Assembly: GCF_003610235.1 (NCBI RefSeq)
Contig: NZ_RAPR01000001.1
Coordinates: forward strand, 1,178,001-1,242,000
Reading direction: 5' to 3'
Length of the DNA stretch: 64,000 nt
Origin: Catellatospora citrea
Lineage (GTDB): Bacteria; Actinomycetota; Actinomycetes; Mycobacteriales; Micromonosporaceae
Shown here: in pieces, positions 27,362-35,824 of the stretch
How positions within the stretch are numbered: position 1 is the first letter of the stretch
Layout: each line of letters starts with the position of its first letter
Position numbers and translations under genes: made by a program
Notes under the pieces: generated by a model
Database searches by the model: none
What the model was told of the DNA's origin: nothing
The model's input: the letters and a program-made list of their open reading frames with translations, nothing else

Positions 27362-27390
27362 TTGCGGAGTGAGTGCTCACTCATTTAGAG
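27362..27390 (+). promoter_or_regulatory. Promoter with TetR operator in the spacer
   Basis: A -35 TTGCGG (27362-27367), 17-base spacer and -10 TTAGAG (27385-27390) precede the GTG at 27399 by only 8 bases, so the mRNA should be leaderless. The palindrome GAGTGAGTGCTCACTC at 27367-27382 fills the spacer; it has one mismatched pair at its centre. This is where a TetR repressor would block its own promoter. Confidence 0.7.
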
Positions 27391-27398
27391 TCGCCGGC

Positions 27399-28004
27399 GT
27401 GACTGACGCCTCCCCCAGGCGCCGGGTTTCCCCGTTGACCCCCGAGGACCGGCGCGCCGCGATCATCGCGGCGACCCTGCCCCTGCTGCGTGCCGAAGGT
27501 GTGCACGTCAGCAGCAAGCGGATCGCCGAGTGCGCGGGCGTCGCGGAGGGAACCATCTTCCGCGCCTTCCCCGACAAGGCCGCCCTGATCTCGGCCACCC
27601 TCGCCCACGCCTTCGACCCGGCCCCCACCATCGAGTCGATCAAGGCGGTGGCGGGCGACCCCGACGTCAGGTTCCGACTCAAGACCGCGGTGCGGATCCT
27701 GACCCGCCGCTTCCGCGACAACGCCCCGCTCATGATGTCGCTGCGCGGCAGCGGCCTGGCCGTGGTCACCACCACGCCGGTGTTCGATCCCCGCGAGGCG
27801 CTGACCGGAATCTCGGATGCGGTCGCCGAGCTGATCTCCGATGATGTCGACCGGTTCCGGCTGCCGCCGACCACCGTCGCGTCCCTGCTCATCTCGATGG
27901 TGTTCTTCAACAACCGCAGCGAGATCCTCCCCGAAGACCAGATCGTCGACGTCGTCCTGGACGGCGTGCTCTCCCCCGAGGCGAAGAAAGAGCCCGCATG
28001 CTGA
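27399..28004 (+). CDS. TetR-family regulator of the downstream ABC exporter
   Basis: A 201-residue repressor. The HTH is VSSKRIAECAGVAEGTIFRAF (residues about 38-58, with the conserved turn at AGVAEGT), followed by PDKAALISATLAHAFDP. The ligand domain has no recognised subfamily. The GTG at 27399 is taken because a promoter ends 8 bases upstream. The stop overlaps the start of the first exporter gene by 7 bases, so regulator and transporter form one operon. It is probably autoregulated and induced by an exported compound. Confidence 0.9.
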   Translation: MTDASPRRRVSPLTPEDRRAAIIAATLPLLRAEGVHVSSKRIAECAGVAEGTIFRAFPDKAALISATLAHAFDPAPTIESIKAVAGDPDVRFRLKTAVRILTRRFRDNAPLMMSLRGSGLAVVTTTPVFDPREALTGISDAVAELISDDVDRFRLPPTTVASLLISMVFFNNRSEILPEDQIVDVVLDGVLSPEAKKEPAC

Positions 28005-29731
28005 TCACACTCGTACGCCGCCAGCTGCGGCCCTACGGGCGGCAGATTTCCCTCGTCGTGCTCCTGCAACTGGTGCAGACGATCGCCAACCTCTACCTGC
28101 CCACCCTCAACGCCGACATCATCGACCAGGGCGTGGTCAAGGGCGACACCGGTTACATCATGCGCATCGGCGCCGCCATGATCGGCGTATCGCTGGTGCA
28201 GATCATCTGCTCGATCGGCGCGGTCTACGTCGGCGCGCAGGTCGCCAGCGCGCTGGGCCGCGACGTCCGGGCCGCGATCTTCGAGCGGGTGCAGTCGTTC
28301 TCGGCCCGCGAGGTGGGCCACTTCGGCGCGCCCTCGCTCATCACGCGGACCACCAACGACGTGCAGCAGGTCCAGATGCTGGCGCTGATGACCTTCACCA
28401 TGATGGTCAGCGCGCCGATCATGATGGTCGGCGGCATCGTGCTGGCGCTGCAGCTCGACGTGCAGCTGTCCGGCCTGCTGCTGGCGGTCATCCCGGCGCT
28501 GGTCCTCGGCATCGGCTTCATCGTGTACCGGATGCGGCCGCTGTTCCGGGCCATGCAGACCAACATCGACGAGGTCAACCGGGTGATGCGCGAGCAGATC
28601 ACCGGCATCCGGGTGATCCGCGCGTTCGTCCGCGACCGGCACGAGCAGGAGCGCTTCGCCGGGGCGAACACCGACCTGACCAACGTCGCGCTGGCCGTCG
28701 GCAAGCTGATGGCCTCGATGTTCCCGTTCGTCATGCTCGTCATCAACATCTCGACGGTGGCCGTGCTGTGGTTCGGCGCGCACCGCATCGACAGCGGCGG
28801 CATGGAGATCGGCGCGCTGACCGCATTCCTGAGCTACCTGATGCAGATCCTGATGGCGGTGATGATGGCGACCTTCATGTTCGTCATGCTGCCGCGCGCC
28901 GAGGTCTGCGCCGAGCGTATCGAGGAGGTGCTGGGCACCGACTCCAGCGTCGTCCCGCCGTCCGCACCGGTCACCCCGACCGGCCTGCGCGGGCACCTGG
29001 AGCTGCGCGACGTCGAGTTCAGCTACCCGGGTGCCGAGGAGCCGGTGCTGCGCAGCATCGCCTTCAGCGCCCTGCCCGGCGAGACCACCGCGATCATCGG
29101 CAGTACGGGCAGCGGCAAGTCGACGCTGCTGCACCTGGTGCCGCGGCTGTTCGACGCCACCGGCGGCCGGGTGCTGGTCGACGACGTCGACGTGCGCGAC
29201 ATCGAGCCGCAGGCGCTGTCCCGGGCGATCGGCTTCGTGCCGCAGAAGCCGTACCTGTTCTCCGGCACCGTCGCGTCGAACCTGCGCTACGGCAAGGCCG
29301 ACGCCACCGACGAGGAGCTGTGGCGGGCCCTGGAGGTGGCGCAGGCCAAGGACTTCGTGCAGGCGATGCCCGAAGGCCTGGACGCGCCGATCGCGCAGGG
29401 CGGGACCAACGTCTCCGGCGGCCAGCGCCAGCGCCTGGCCATCGCCCGCGCGCTGGTCAGCCGGCCCGAGATCTACCTGTTCGACGACTCGTTCTCGGCC
29501 CTGGACTACGCCACCGACGCCGCGCTGCGCCGGGAGCTGTCCCACGAGACCGCCGACGCGACGGTCGTGATCGTCGCCCAGCGGGTCAACACCATCCGCG
29601 ACGCCGACCGGATCCTCGTCCTGGACGACGGCCAGGTGGTCGGCACCGGCACGCACAGCGAACTCATGAACAGCAACGTGACCTACCGCGAGATCGTGCT
29701 GTCCCAGCTCACCGAGGAGGAGGCGGCGTGA
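27998..29731 (+). CDS. ABC multidrug-type exporter half with degenerate ATP site
   Basis: A 577-residue permease-ATPase fusion. Six membrane helices are followed by an NBD with Walker A GSTGSGKST and signature VSGGQRQ. The residue after Walker B is Asp (YLFDDSFSALD) where catalytic Glu is expected, and the switch His is Gln (IVAQRVNTI). This half therefore supplies a good signature motif but a non-hydrolytic Walker side. It overlaps the next gene by 4 bases (GTGA). The arrangement matches the asymmetric heterodimeric exporters typified by TM287/288. Confidence 0.92.
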   Translation: MLITLVRRQLRPYGRQISLVVLLQLVQTIANLYLPTLNADIIDQGVVKGDTGYIMRIGAAMIGVSLVQIICSIGAVYVGAQVASALGRDVRAAIFERVQSFSAREVGHFGAPSLITRTTNDVQQVQMLALMTFTMMVSAPIMMVGGIVLALQLDVQLSGLLLAVIPALVLGIGFIVYRMRPLFRAMQTNIDEVNRVMREQITGIRVIRAFVRDRHEQERFAGANTDLTNVALAVGKLMASMFPFVMLVINISTVAVLWFGAHRIDSGGMEIGALTAFLSYLMQILMAVMMATFMFVMLPRAEVCAERIEEVLGTDSSVVPPSAPVTPTGLRGHLELRDVEFSYPGAEEPVLRSIAFSALPGETTAIIGSTGSGKSTLLHLVPRLFDATGGRVLVDDVDVRDIEPQALSRAIGFVPQKPYLFSGTVASNLRYGKADATDEELWRALEVAQAKDFVQAMPEGLDAPIAQGGTNVSGGQRQRLAIARALVSRPEIYLFDDSFSALDYATDAALRRELSHETADATVVIVAQRVNTIRDADRILVLDDGQVVGTGTHSELMNSNVTYREIVLSQLTEEEAA

Positions 29732-31677
29732 CTTCCACCCCCGTACGCCGTGATTCAGGGCCTCGCTTCGGACCCGGCGCGATGATGGCCGGCCCGCCGC
29801 AGGGCAAGTCGCTCAACTTCAAGCAGTCCAGCCGCCGCCTGCTCAAGCTGCTGGCGCCGCACCGCGCCGCCGTCTGGCTGGCCGTGGCGCTGGGCGTCGT
29901 CGGCGTGGGCCTGTCGGTGATCGGCCCGCGCATCCTCGGCCACGCCACCGACGTGCTGTTCACCGGCATCGTCAGCGGCGACCTGTCACCGGACGTGACC
30001 AAGGCGCAGGTCGTCGATGGGGTCCGCGCCCAGGGCAACGGCACGCTGGCCGACATGCTCGCCTCGATGGACCTGGTCCCCGGGCGGGGCGTCGACTTCG
30101 ACGCGCTCGGCCGGGTGCTGCTGTTCGCGCTCGGCGTGTACGTCGCCGCGTCGCTGTTCTCCCTGATGCAGTTCCGGATCATCACCACCGTCGTGCAGCG
30201 CGCCGTCTACGCGCTGCGCGAGCAGGTCGAGACGAAGCTGTCCCGGCTGCCGCTGAGCTACTTCGACGGCCAGCAGCGCGGCGAGGTGCTCAGCCGGGCC
30301 ACCAACGACATCGACAACGTCGCGCAGACGATGCAGCAGTCGCTGAGCCAGCTGATGAACTCGGTGCTCACCATCGTCGGCGTACTCGCGATGATGTTCT
30401 GGATCTCGCCCCTGCTGGCGCTGATCGCGCTGGTCACCGTGCCGATCTCGGTGTGGGTGACGATGCGCATCGGCAAGAAGGCGCAGCCGCAGTTCATCGC
30501 GCAGTGGGCCACCACCGGCAAGCTCAACGCCCACATCGAGGAGATGTACACCGGCCACTCGCTGGTCAAGGTGTTCGGGCGGCAGCAGGAGGCGGCCGAG
30601 CAGTTCCGGGAGCACAACGAGGCGCTCTACAACGCGGGCTTCAAGGCGCAGTTCATCTCCGGCATGATCCAGCCGGCCATGTTCTTCATCGGCAACCTGA
30701 ACTACGTGCTGGTCGCGGTCGTCGGCGCGCTGCGGGTGGCGTCCGGTTCGCTGTCGCTGGGCGACGTGCAGGCGTTCATCCAGTACTCCCGACAGTTCAG
30801 CCAGCCGCTGAGCCAGGTCGCCGCGATGTCCAACCTGGTGCAGTCCGGTGTCGCGTCGGCGGAGCGGGTGTTCGAGCTGCTGGACGCGACCGAGCAGAGC
30901 CCCGAGCCGGTCCCCGCGGCCCGGGTCCAGGACCTGCGCGGCCAGGTCAGCTTCGAGCACGTGGCGTTCCGGTACACCGAGGACAAGCCGCTGATCGAGG
31001 ACCTGTCGCTGGTCGTCGAGCCGGGGCAGACCGTGGCCATCGTCGGTCCCACCGGCGCGGGCAAGACCACGCTGGTCAACCTGCTGATGCGCTTCTACGA
31101 GGTGACCGGCGGGCGGATCACGCTGGACGGCGTCGACATCGCCGCGATGGACCGCGAGGACCTGCGGTCCAAGACCGGCATGGTGCTGCAGGACACCTGG
31201 CTGTTCGGCGGCACCATCGCCGACAACATCGCGTACGGCGCGGACTCCCCCACCCGGGAGCAGATCATCGCGGCGGCGAAGGCCGCGCACGTCGACCGCT
31301 TCGTGCGCACCCTGCCCGACGGCTACGAGACGGTGCTGGACGAGGACGGCACCAACCTCAGCACCGGCGAGCGGCAGCTGATCACCATCGCGCGGGCGTT
31401 CCTGGCCGAGCCGAGCATCCTCATCCTCGACGAGGCGACCAGCTCGGTCGACACGCGCACCGAGGTGCTCATCCAGCGAGCGCTCAACTCGCTGCGCAGC
31501 GGCCGGACCAGCTTCGTCATCGCCCACCGGCTGTCCACCATCCGCAACGCGGACGTCATCCTGGTGATGGAGCACGGCTCGATCGTCGAACACGGCTCCC
31601 ACGACAAACTGATCGCCTCCGGCGGCGCCTACGCCCGCCTCTACGAGGCCCAATTCGCCGGCGCAGCCACCGAGTAA
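29728..31677 (+). CDS. ABC multidrug-type exporter half, catalytic partner
   Basis: A 649-residue permease-ATPase fusion. The GTG at 29728 gives a 35-residue polar N-terminal extension before the first helix. An extra ~40 residues between the first two helices (SGDLSPDVTKAQVVDG...) form a larger external loop than in the partner. The NBD has Walker A GPTGAGKTT, Walker B ILILDEATSSVD with catalytic Glu and switch His IAHRLSTI, but its signature is LSTGERQ instead of LSGGQ. The changes complement those of the partner: one hydrolytic site would form from this Walker A/B and the partner's intact signature. Confidence 0.92.
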   Translation: MTSTPVRRDSGPRFGPGAMMAGPPQGKSLNFKQSSRRLLKLLAPHRAAVWLAVALGVVGVGLSVIGPRILGHATDVLFTGIVSGDLSPDVTKAQVVDGVRAQGNGTLADMLASMDLVPGRGVDFDALGRVLLFALGVYVAASLFSLMQFRIITTVVQRAVYALREQVETKLSRLPLSYFDGQQRGEVLSRATNDIDNVAQTMQQSLSQLMNSVLTIVGVLAMMFWISPLLALIALVTVPISVWVTMRIGKKAQPQFIAQWATTGKLNAHIEEMYTGHSLVKVFGRQQEAAEQFREHNEALYNAGFKAQFISGMIQPAMFFIGNLNYVLVAVVGALRVASGSLSLGDVQAFIQYSRQFSQPLSQVAAMSNLVQSGVASAERVFELLDATEQSPEPVPAARVQDLRGQVSFEHVAFRYTEDKPLIEDLSLVVEPGQTVAIVGPTGAGKTTLVNLLMRFYEVTGGRITLDGVDIAAMDREDLRSKTGMVLQDTWLFGGTIADNIAYGADSPTREQIIAAAKAAHVDRFVRTLPDGYETVLDEDGTNLSTGERQLITIARAFLAEPSILILDEATSSVDTRTEVLIQRALNSLRSGRTSFVIAHRLSTIRNADVILVMEHGSIVEHGSHDKLIASGGAYARLYEAQFAGAATE

Positions 31678-31685
31678 CCCGGAAC

Positions 31686-31737
31686 GAAGGAAGGGCACCT
31701 TCTTAACGGACGTCCGTTAAGAAGGTGCCCTTCCTTC
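31686..31737. repeat. Perfect 52-bp palindrome, intergenic repeat family A (copy 1)
   Basis: The 26 bases 31686-31711 are the exact reverse complement of 31712-31737, with no spacer. The element begins 8 bases after the exporter stop codon. Its arms contain GAAGGGCACCTTCTTA, shared with the element at 38129-38174. As RNA it would make a very stable stem and probably acts as a terminator; the duplicated, conserved sequence shows that it is a dispersed repeat and not a one-off hairpin. Confidence 0.9.
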
Positions 31738-31766
31738 TGCTTGTCGGGGGGTGCGAGCGGATCGTC

Positions 31767-31778
31767 GAGAACGTTCTC
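31767..31778. promoter_or_regulatory. 12-bp perfect palindrome upstream of membrane protein gene
   Basis: GAGAACGTTCTC lies about 35 bases before the ATG at 31814, where an operator would overlap the promoter. The small winged-helix regulator encoded by the second gene of this operon (32542-32877) is a candidate ligand. It lacks the 4-base spacer of an actinobacterial LexA box. Confidence 0.35.
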
Positions 31779-31813
31779 TTGCGCAGAAAGGTCTGTGATG
31801 CAAAGCTAACTGC

Positions 31814-32542
31814 ATGACACACGAGTCCGCTTCCCAGGCAGGTGACCCTCATGAGCTCCTGGCGACCGTGCGCGACCTGACGCGCCAGGTACGCGTCGCG
31901 CAGCGCGGCACCTGGTTCCCGCTGCTGGTCTTCGCAGTGATCACCCTGATCGCGATCCCCGTCTACCGGTACGCCCCCTACCTCGACGTGTTCGGCGCCT
32001 GCCGTTCCGACGCGGAGCACACCGTCTGCCCGGCGCCCAGCCCGACGGAACTCGGGTACTGGACGGTCGCACTGCTGCTCGCGTACGCGGCGATCGCGGG
32101 CTTCTACGTCAGGCAGTCCCGGCAGCGCGGCGTGGGCACCCCGATCCGCCCGTACGTCATCGTCGGTGTCGTGCTGGCCCTGCTGATGGCGGCGGCGGCG
32201 AGCTGGCTGACGTTCCATCCGCTCCTCCCCCTGCCCGCCGACCCGTTCTCCGACACGGTCAAGGTCCCGGCCGGACCGGTCGCCTGGCTGGTCAACGGGC
32301 TGGTGAGTCCCATGGCGGTGATCGGACTGGCGCTGCTGGTGCTCGCGTGGGTCGAACGCCACTGGGCGCTGCTGGCGTTCAGCCTCGGCTACCTGGCGAT
32401 CGGCGCGGTCATGGGCAGCCAGGTCATCCACGCGACGTCGCGGTGGTTCTTCCTGCCGCACCTGCTCGTCCCGGCAGCGGTGCTGCTGCTGGGCGCCGCG
32501 GCCTTCGCCCTGTTCCGCCCGACCGCAGAGGTTCAGGCGTGA
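31814..32542 (+). CDS. Multi-pass membrane protein
   Basis: A 242-residue protein with about six hydrophobic helices and a polar N-terminus (residues 1-30). A Cys-containing loop follows the first helix (GACRSDAEHTVCPAP), which could be disulfide-bonded outside the cell. No known family is recognised. Its stop overlaps the start of the winged-helix regulator by 1 base (TGATG), so they are one operon; pairs of this kind often form a membrane protein plus its cognate regulator. Confidence 0.75.
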   Translation: MTHESASQAGDPHELLATVRDLTRQVRVAQRGTWFPLLVFAVITLIAIPVYRYAPYLDVFGACRSDAEHTVCPAPSPTELGYWTVALLLAYAAIAGFYVRQSRQRGVGTPIRPYVIVGVVLALLMAAAASWLTFHPLLPLPADPFSDTVKVPAGPVAWLVNGLVSPMAVIGLALLVLAWVERHWALLAFSLGYLAIGAVMGSQVIHATSRWFFLPHLLVPAAVLLLGAAAFALFRPTAEVQA

Positions 32543-32877
32543 TGACCGACCATCCCACCAACGGCCTCGACGACGTGGTCCACCAGCGCGTCCGGTTGGG
32601 CATCCTGGCCATCGCCCACCAGGCCCGCCAGGTGGAGTTCGGCTTCCTGCGCGCCACCCTGCAACTGACCGCCGGCAACCTCGGACAGCACCTGACGGTG
32701 CTGGAGAAGGCCGAGCTGATCGAGATCGAGAAGGGCTACGAGGGCAAGCGCCCGCGCACCTGGGTCACCCTCACCCCCGCCGGGCAGACCGCCCTGCGCG
32801 ACGAGATCACCCACCTCAAACAGCTCATCCAGCAGGTCGAGCAGGCCGAGACGGCACCGGCGGCCGGCGAGGCGTGA
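32542..32877 (+). CDS. Small winged-helix (MarR/ArsR-like) transcriptional regulator
   Basis: A 111-residue single-domain regulator. The order of elements is that of HTH_34/PadR-like winged helices: RVRLGILAIAHQARQVEFGFLR, recognition region LTAGNLGQHLTVLEKAELI and wing IEKGYEGKRPRTWVTLT, then a C-terminal helix for dimerisation. No Cys, so redox or metal sensing is unlikely. It likely regulates its own operon with the upstream membrane protein, possibly through the palindrome at 31767-31778. Confidence 0.85.
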   Translation: MTDHPTNGLDDVVHQRVRLGILAIAHQARQVEFGFLRATLQLTAGNLGQHLTVLEKAELIEIEKGYEGKRPRTWVTLTPAGQTALRDEITHLKQLIQQVEQAETAPAAGEA

Positions 32878-32886
32878 CCGGCCGGA

Positions 32887-32923
32887 CACGCCGTCCCGGG
32901 TGGGCCGCACCCGGGACGGCGTG
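32887..32923. terminator. Bidirectional terminator hairpin
   Basis: Perfect 16-base arms (32887-32902 and 32908-32923) with a 5-base loop lie between the regulator stop and the end of the convergent methyltransferase gene. Confidence 0.85.
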
Positions 32924-32934
32924 CCGCAACGGCG

Positions 32935-33663
32935 CTACCCGCGGCGCGCGATCGTGACGATCTCGCCGCTCGTGCCGGTGACCGGCCCCCGCTGCCAGTC
33001 GCCGTACTGGGCCTCGATCACGAAGCCGGCCTCGGCCAGGAACGCCCCCAGCGCCGGCACGTCGAGGAAGCGCAGGCGCGAACGGTCGACTCGCAGCACC
33101 TCGCCGTCGGACCCGCTGGTCGTCTCGACGAGGTGCACCACGTCGCCGACCTGCTCGGCATGGTGCCACACCCGCAGGGTGCGGCCGTGCGCGTCCACGA
33201 CCTCGGCCGCGTTCAAGGGGTTCCAGTCGTCCCAGGCTCGCGCCTGCGGATGGCGCGTCTCGAAGGCGAACCGGCCGTTCTCGCGCAACGCGGCCCGGAT
33301 GGCGATCAGTGAGGCAAGCAGTTCGTCGTCCCCGATGAGGCACTGGAACGCGTGGCTGACCATCGTCGCCAGCGCGAACTCACGGTCCCAGCGCGCCTCG
33401 GCGGCGACCCCTGCCACCCACTCGACGTCGGTGCGACGACGGGCCCGGTCCAGTGCCGCGAGGTCCGGGTCGAGGCCGACCAGGCGGCCGCGATGACCGG
33501 CCTCGCGGGCCCGGTGCAGCATGCCGCCCGTCCCGCAACCCACGTCCAGCACTGCGTCCGAGGACATCACCAGGTCGTCGTAGAACGCGTCACTGGCATA
33601 CCTCGTCCCGTCCCATGGGTTCAGCAGGTCGTACAGGGCGGCGGCGTCGGCATCGGAGAACAT
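32935..33663 (-). CDS. Class I SAM-dependent methyltransferase
   Basis: A 242-residue methyltransferase. SAM-binding motif I is VLDVGCGTGGML, followed by the acidic end of strand 2 in LVGLDPDLAALDRAR and motif III-like ATMVSHAFQCLIG. The ATG at 33663 begins MFSDADAAALYDLLNPW, the usual start of this subfamily; 25 upstream in-frame residues look non-coding. The substrate is unknown. It lies 111 bases downstream of a reductase gene on the same strand. Confidence 0.88.
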   Translation of the reverse strand: MFSDADAAALYDLLNPWDGTRYASDAFYDDLVMSSDAVLDVGCGTGGMLHRAREAGHRGRLVGLDPDLAALDRARRRTDVEWVAGVAAEARWDREFALATMVSHAFQCLIGDDELLASLIAIRAALRENGRFAFETRHPQARAWDDWNPLNAAEVVDAHGRTLRVWHHAEQVGDVVHLVETTSGSDGEVLRVDRSRLRFLDVPALGAFLAEAGFVIEAQYGDWQRGPVTGTSGEIVTIARRG

Positions 33664-33774
33664 CGCGACAGTATCGGCGCTTCGCCGAGTGCCGCCAACT
33701 GGATTAGCCGCGGCAGGCAGCACCGCCCGATGCGGCACCGCCTGGCTCGGAGTCCGACGCGGGCGGCCCGATAC

Positions 33775-34578
33775 TCAGCCCGCTGCCGCCGTCCCGGCCC
33801 GGACGACCTCGTAACGCAGCCAGATCAGTCCGTCGGTCTCAGCCTGGACGGACAGCCGCCGCAGCGGCGTCGGCAGCTCGCCGGGCATCAGCTGAGCACC
33901 ATCGAACAGGGCAGGCGTGCCCTTCCCGCCGACCAGGGCGGGAAGCATGACGACGTGCAGCTCGTCGACGAGTCCGGCACGCAGCAGGGCACCGTTGAGT
34001 TCGCCGCCCGCGTTCGACACGACGCAGGTGACGCCGAGCTTGTCGGCCAGGCGGCCGAGCGCGGTGGCGGGATCGACCCGGTCCTCGCCCACGACGAGGT
34101 ACGGGATCTCCTCCCGCCGCAGGAAGGCCAGGTAGTCCACGGGCGTCGTCATCGCCACCAGGATCAGGAGCCGGTGACCGCCGCTGCTCTTCACACTCCA
34201 GCGCACCCGTCCCCGGCTGTCCACGACGGCGAACCACCTGGCACCGGCCGGATCGTCGGCCACGTCATCCGGGAGGAAGTCCGCGTGCAGTTCCAACGCC
34301 GGGTCGGCGGCGGGCAGCCCGGTCACCGGACCGGTGTCGGGGGTGACGAAGGTGCCGCTGCCTTCGAGCACGACCTGTGGCTGGTACAGCCGCTCCAGCA
34401 GCGCCGCACGGGACTGCTCGACCGCCGGGGTGCTCGGTGGTTGCAGCGATCGCCACACGCGACCCACCCCCTCGTGCAGGAGCAGCTGATCGCCGCCGAG
34501 CGTGAGCCGACCGTCCACCGACACCACCGACGACACCACCACGCGCGGTCGTCCCGGTTCACCTCTCGTGACATCCAT
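33775..34578 (-). CDS. RibD C-terminal/dihydrofolate reductase-family protein
   Basis: A 267-residue reductase-fold protein. The N-terminal VVSSVVSVDGRLT is the substrate-side motif of RibD_C proteins, VVSNAGGELNGALLRAGLVDEL contains the conserved glycine loop and E-L pair for NADPH, and the C-terminal LIWLRYEV strand completes the fold. It lacks the RibD deaminase domain. In actinobacteria such proteins are often stand-alone reductases of unknown substrate rather than riboflavin enzymes. Confidence 0.87.
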   Translation of the reverse strand: MDVTRGEPGRPRVVVSSVVSVDGRLTLGGDQLLLHEGVGRVWRSLQPPSTPAVEQSRAALLERLYQPQVVLEGSGTFVTPDTGPVTGLPAADPALELHADFLPDDVADDPAGARWFAVVDSRGRVRWSVKSSGGHRLLILVAMTTPVDYLAFLRREEIPYLVVGEDRVDPATALGRLADKLGVTCVVSNAGGELNGALLRAGLVDELHVVMLPALVGGKGTPALFDGAQLMPGELPTPLRRLSVQAETDGLIWLRYEVVRAGTAAAG

Positions 34579-34605
34579 TCCGGCGTTCTACCAAGCCCCA
34601 CCGAC

Positions 34606-35067
34606 TCATTCCGGGGTGCTTCGGCCCACCCTCGGCATGATCCGCAGAAGCAGCCCGATGCCCAGCACCGGTAGCGCGATCAGCTTGATCCCCTCCAGTG
34701 CGATGTAGGCCAGGTGGAGTGCCGACTCCGGCGGGCGGCCGCCGTCGATGATCAGCTGGGCGCGCTGGTCGAGCAGCGGACGCAGCACCAGCGCCTGCGT
34801 GAGCAGCAGCGCCCACAGCCCACCGGTGACAGCCCACCGCCACCGTCCGATCGCGACCCCCAGCACCGCCGCGGTCAACACGACGAGCAGCACGAACTCG
34901 GCGATGTTGAGCGCCTGGAAGACCAGTCGGCCGATGCCCAGCCCGAGCGCGGTGGTGACGCCGGGGGCGCGGAACTTCAGCGGGGCCTCCAGCAGCGAGA
35001 TGGCGGCGACCATCCCGAACCACACGAACGGCACCGCCACCTGTGCGACAGCACGGATCCTGGTCAC
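34606..35067 (-). CDS. Four-helix membrane protein
   Basis: A 153-residue integral membrane protein with four hydrophobic segments; FVWFGMVAAISLLEAPLKF in the first is characteristic of a small actinobacterial membrane family without named function. The GTG at 35067 overlaps the stop of the upstream regulator gene (GTGA), so it is co-translated with it. It may therefore belong to the same stress response. Confidence 0.82.
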   Translation of the reverse strand: MTRIRAVAQVAVPFVWFGMVAAISLLEAPLKFRAPGVTTALGLGIGRLVFQALNIAEFVLLVVLTAAVLGVAIGRWRWAVTGGLWALLLTQALVLRPLLDQRAQLIIDGGRPPESALHLAYIALEGIKLIALPVLGIGLLLRIMPRVGRSTPE

Positions 35068-35768
35068 CGCGACTCCCTGCGCCTGATCTCGGCAGCGCAC
35101 ACGCCCGGCCGCACGAACGGATACAGCTCCGCGTCGAACGCCTGCGGCGCGAGCCCGTCGACGGTGCCGCGCAACAGCCCCAGGTGCACGCCGCACACCA
35201 CGTCCGGGTGCCGCCGGGCCACGTCGAGGAACGGGCAGGCATGCAGCTCGATTCGGGCGGCCCCGTCGTACGGCGTGCGCACGGGATCGAAGCCGAGTTC
35301 GGCGAACAGGGCCGTGGCCCGTACCGCGGCTTCGTCGAGCGTGGCCGTCGCGCCCGCGGTCGCCGGGCCCGCCGCAGCGCGTCCCGGTCCGGTCGGCGCG
35401 GCCGCCGCATCGGCGGCAGCGGGGGCCGTGCGGTGCAGCCAGCGGCGGCCGGCGCGCTGGGCCAGCGCGGAGCCGTCGCGGTCGTCGAGCTGGCCGGCGA
35501 GCATCTCGGCGAGCAGCGCGTAGCCGCCTGCCTCGGCCGCGGGCGTCACCACGGCGTACACCGCCTGCGGGCGGCCGGGACCGCTGCGCGGCGCGCTGGC
35601 CTGCACCAGGTAACCGGCATCGATCAGGACTTTCAGGTGGAAACGCACCGTATTCGGGTGCAGCCCGGTGGCCCGCGCCAGCGCGGTCGCATCCTGCGGC
35701 GTGCCGGCTTGGCGCAGCACCTCCAGGACCCGGCGGCGGCTGGCCACCGCGAGTGCGCCGTAGGTCAT
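35064..35768 (-). CDS. ArsR-type regulator with C-terminal Cys motif
   Basis: A 234-residue regulator. The N-terminal winged HTH (ASRRRVLEVLRQAG...GLHPNTVRFHLKVLIDAGYL) is followed by an Ala-rich linker. The C-terminal domain has three Cys in HACPFLDVARRHPDVVC and later PGVC. This order resembles the Fe-S-binding domain of SufR-like COG2345 regulators, although the Cys spacing is not identical. The ATG at 35768 is preferred; an ATG at 35804 lies inside the operator palindrome. It is divergent from a truncated globin gene. A role in sensing NO, O2 or Fe-S status is inference. Confidence 0.82.
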   Translation of the reverse strand: MTYGALAVASRRRVLEVLRQAGTPQDATALARATGLHPNTVRFHLKVLIDAGYLVQASAPRSGPGRPQAVYAVVTPAAEAGGYALLAEMLAGQLDDRDGSALAQRAGRRWLHRTAPAAADAAAAPTGPGRAAAGPATAGATATLDEAAVRATALFAELGFDPVRTPYDGAARIELHACPFLDVARRHPDVVCGVHLGLLRGTVDGLAPQAFDAELYPFVRPGVCAAEIRRRESR

Positions 35769-35792
35769 ATCGTCAGCCACGGTCCGAATATA

Positions 35793-35808
35793 TACGATGG
35801 CCATAGTA
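35793..35808. promoter_or_regulatory. 16-bp dyad between regulator and globin genes
   Basis: TACGATGG/CCATAGTA is symmetric except for one pair and lies in a short AT-rich gap. It is 17 bases upstream of the globin GTG and 25 bases upstream of the regulator ATG at 35768, so a single dimer bound here could control both transcripts. Confidence 0.6.
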
Positions 35809-35824
35809 AAAAAGGAGGAAACCT

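Noticed and set aside
31767..31778. GAGAACGTTCTC as a LexA box
   Set aside because: Actinobacterial LexA sites need about four bases between GAAC and GTTC; here the spacer is zero. Kept only as a putative operator.
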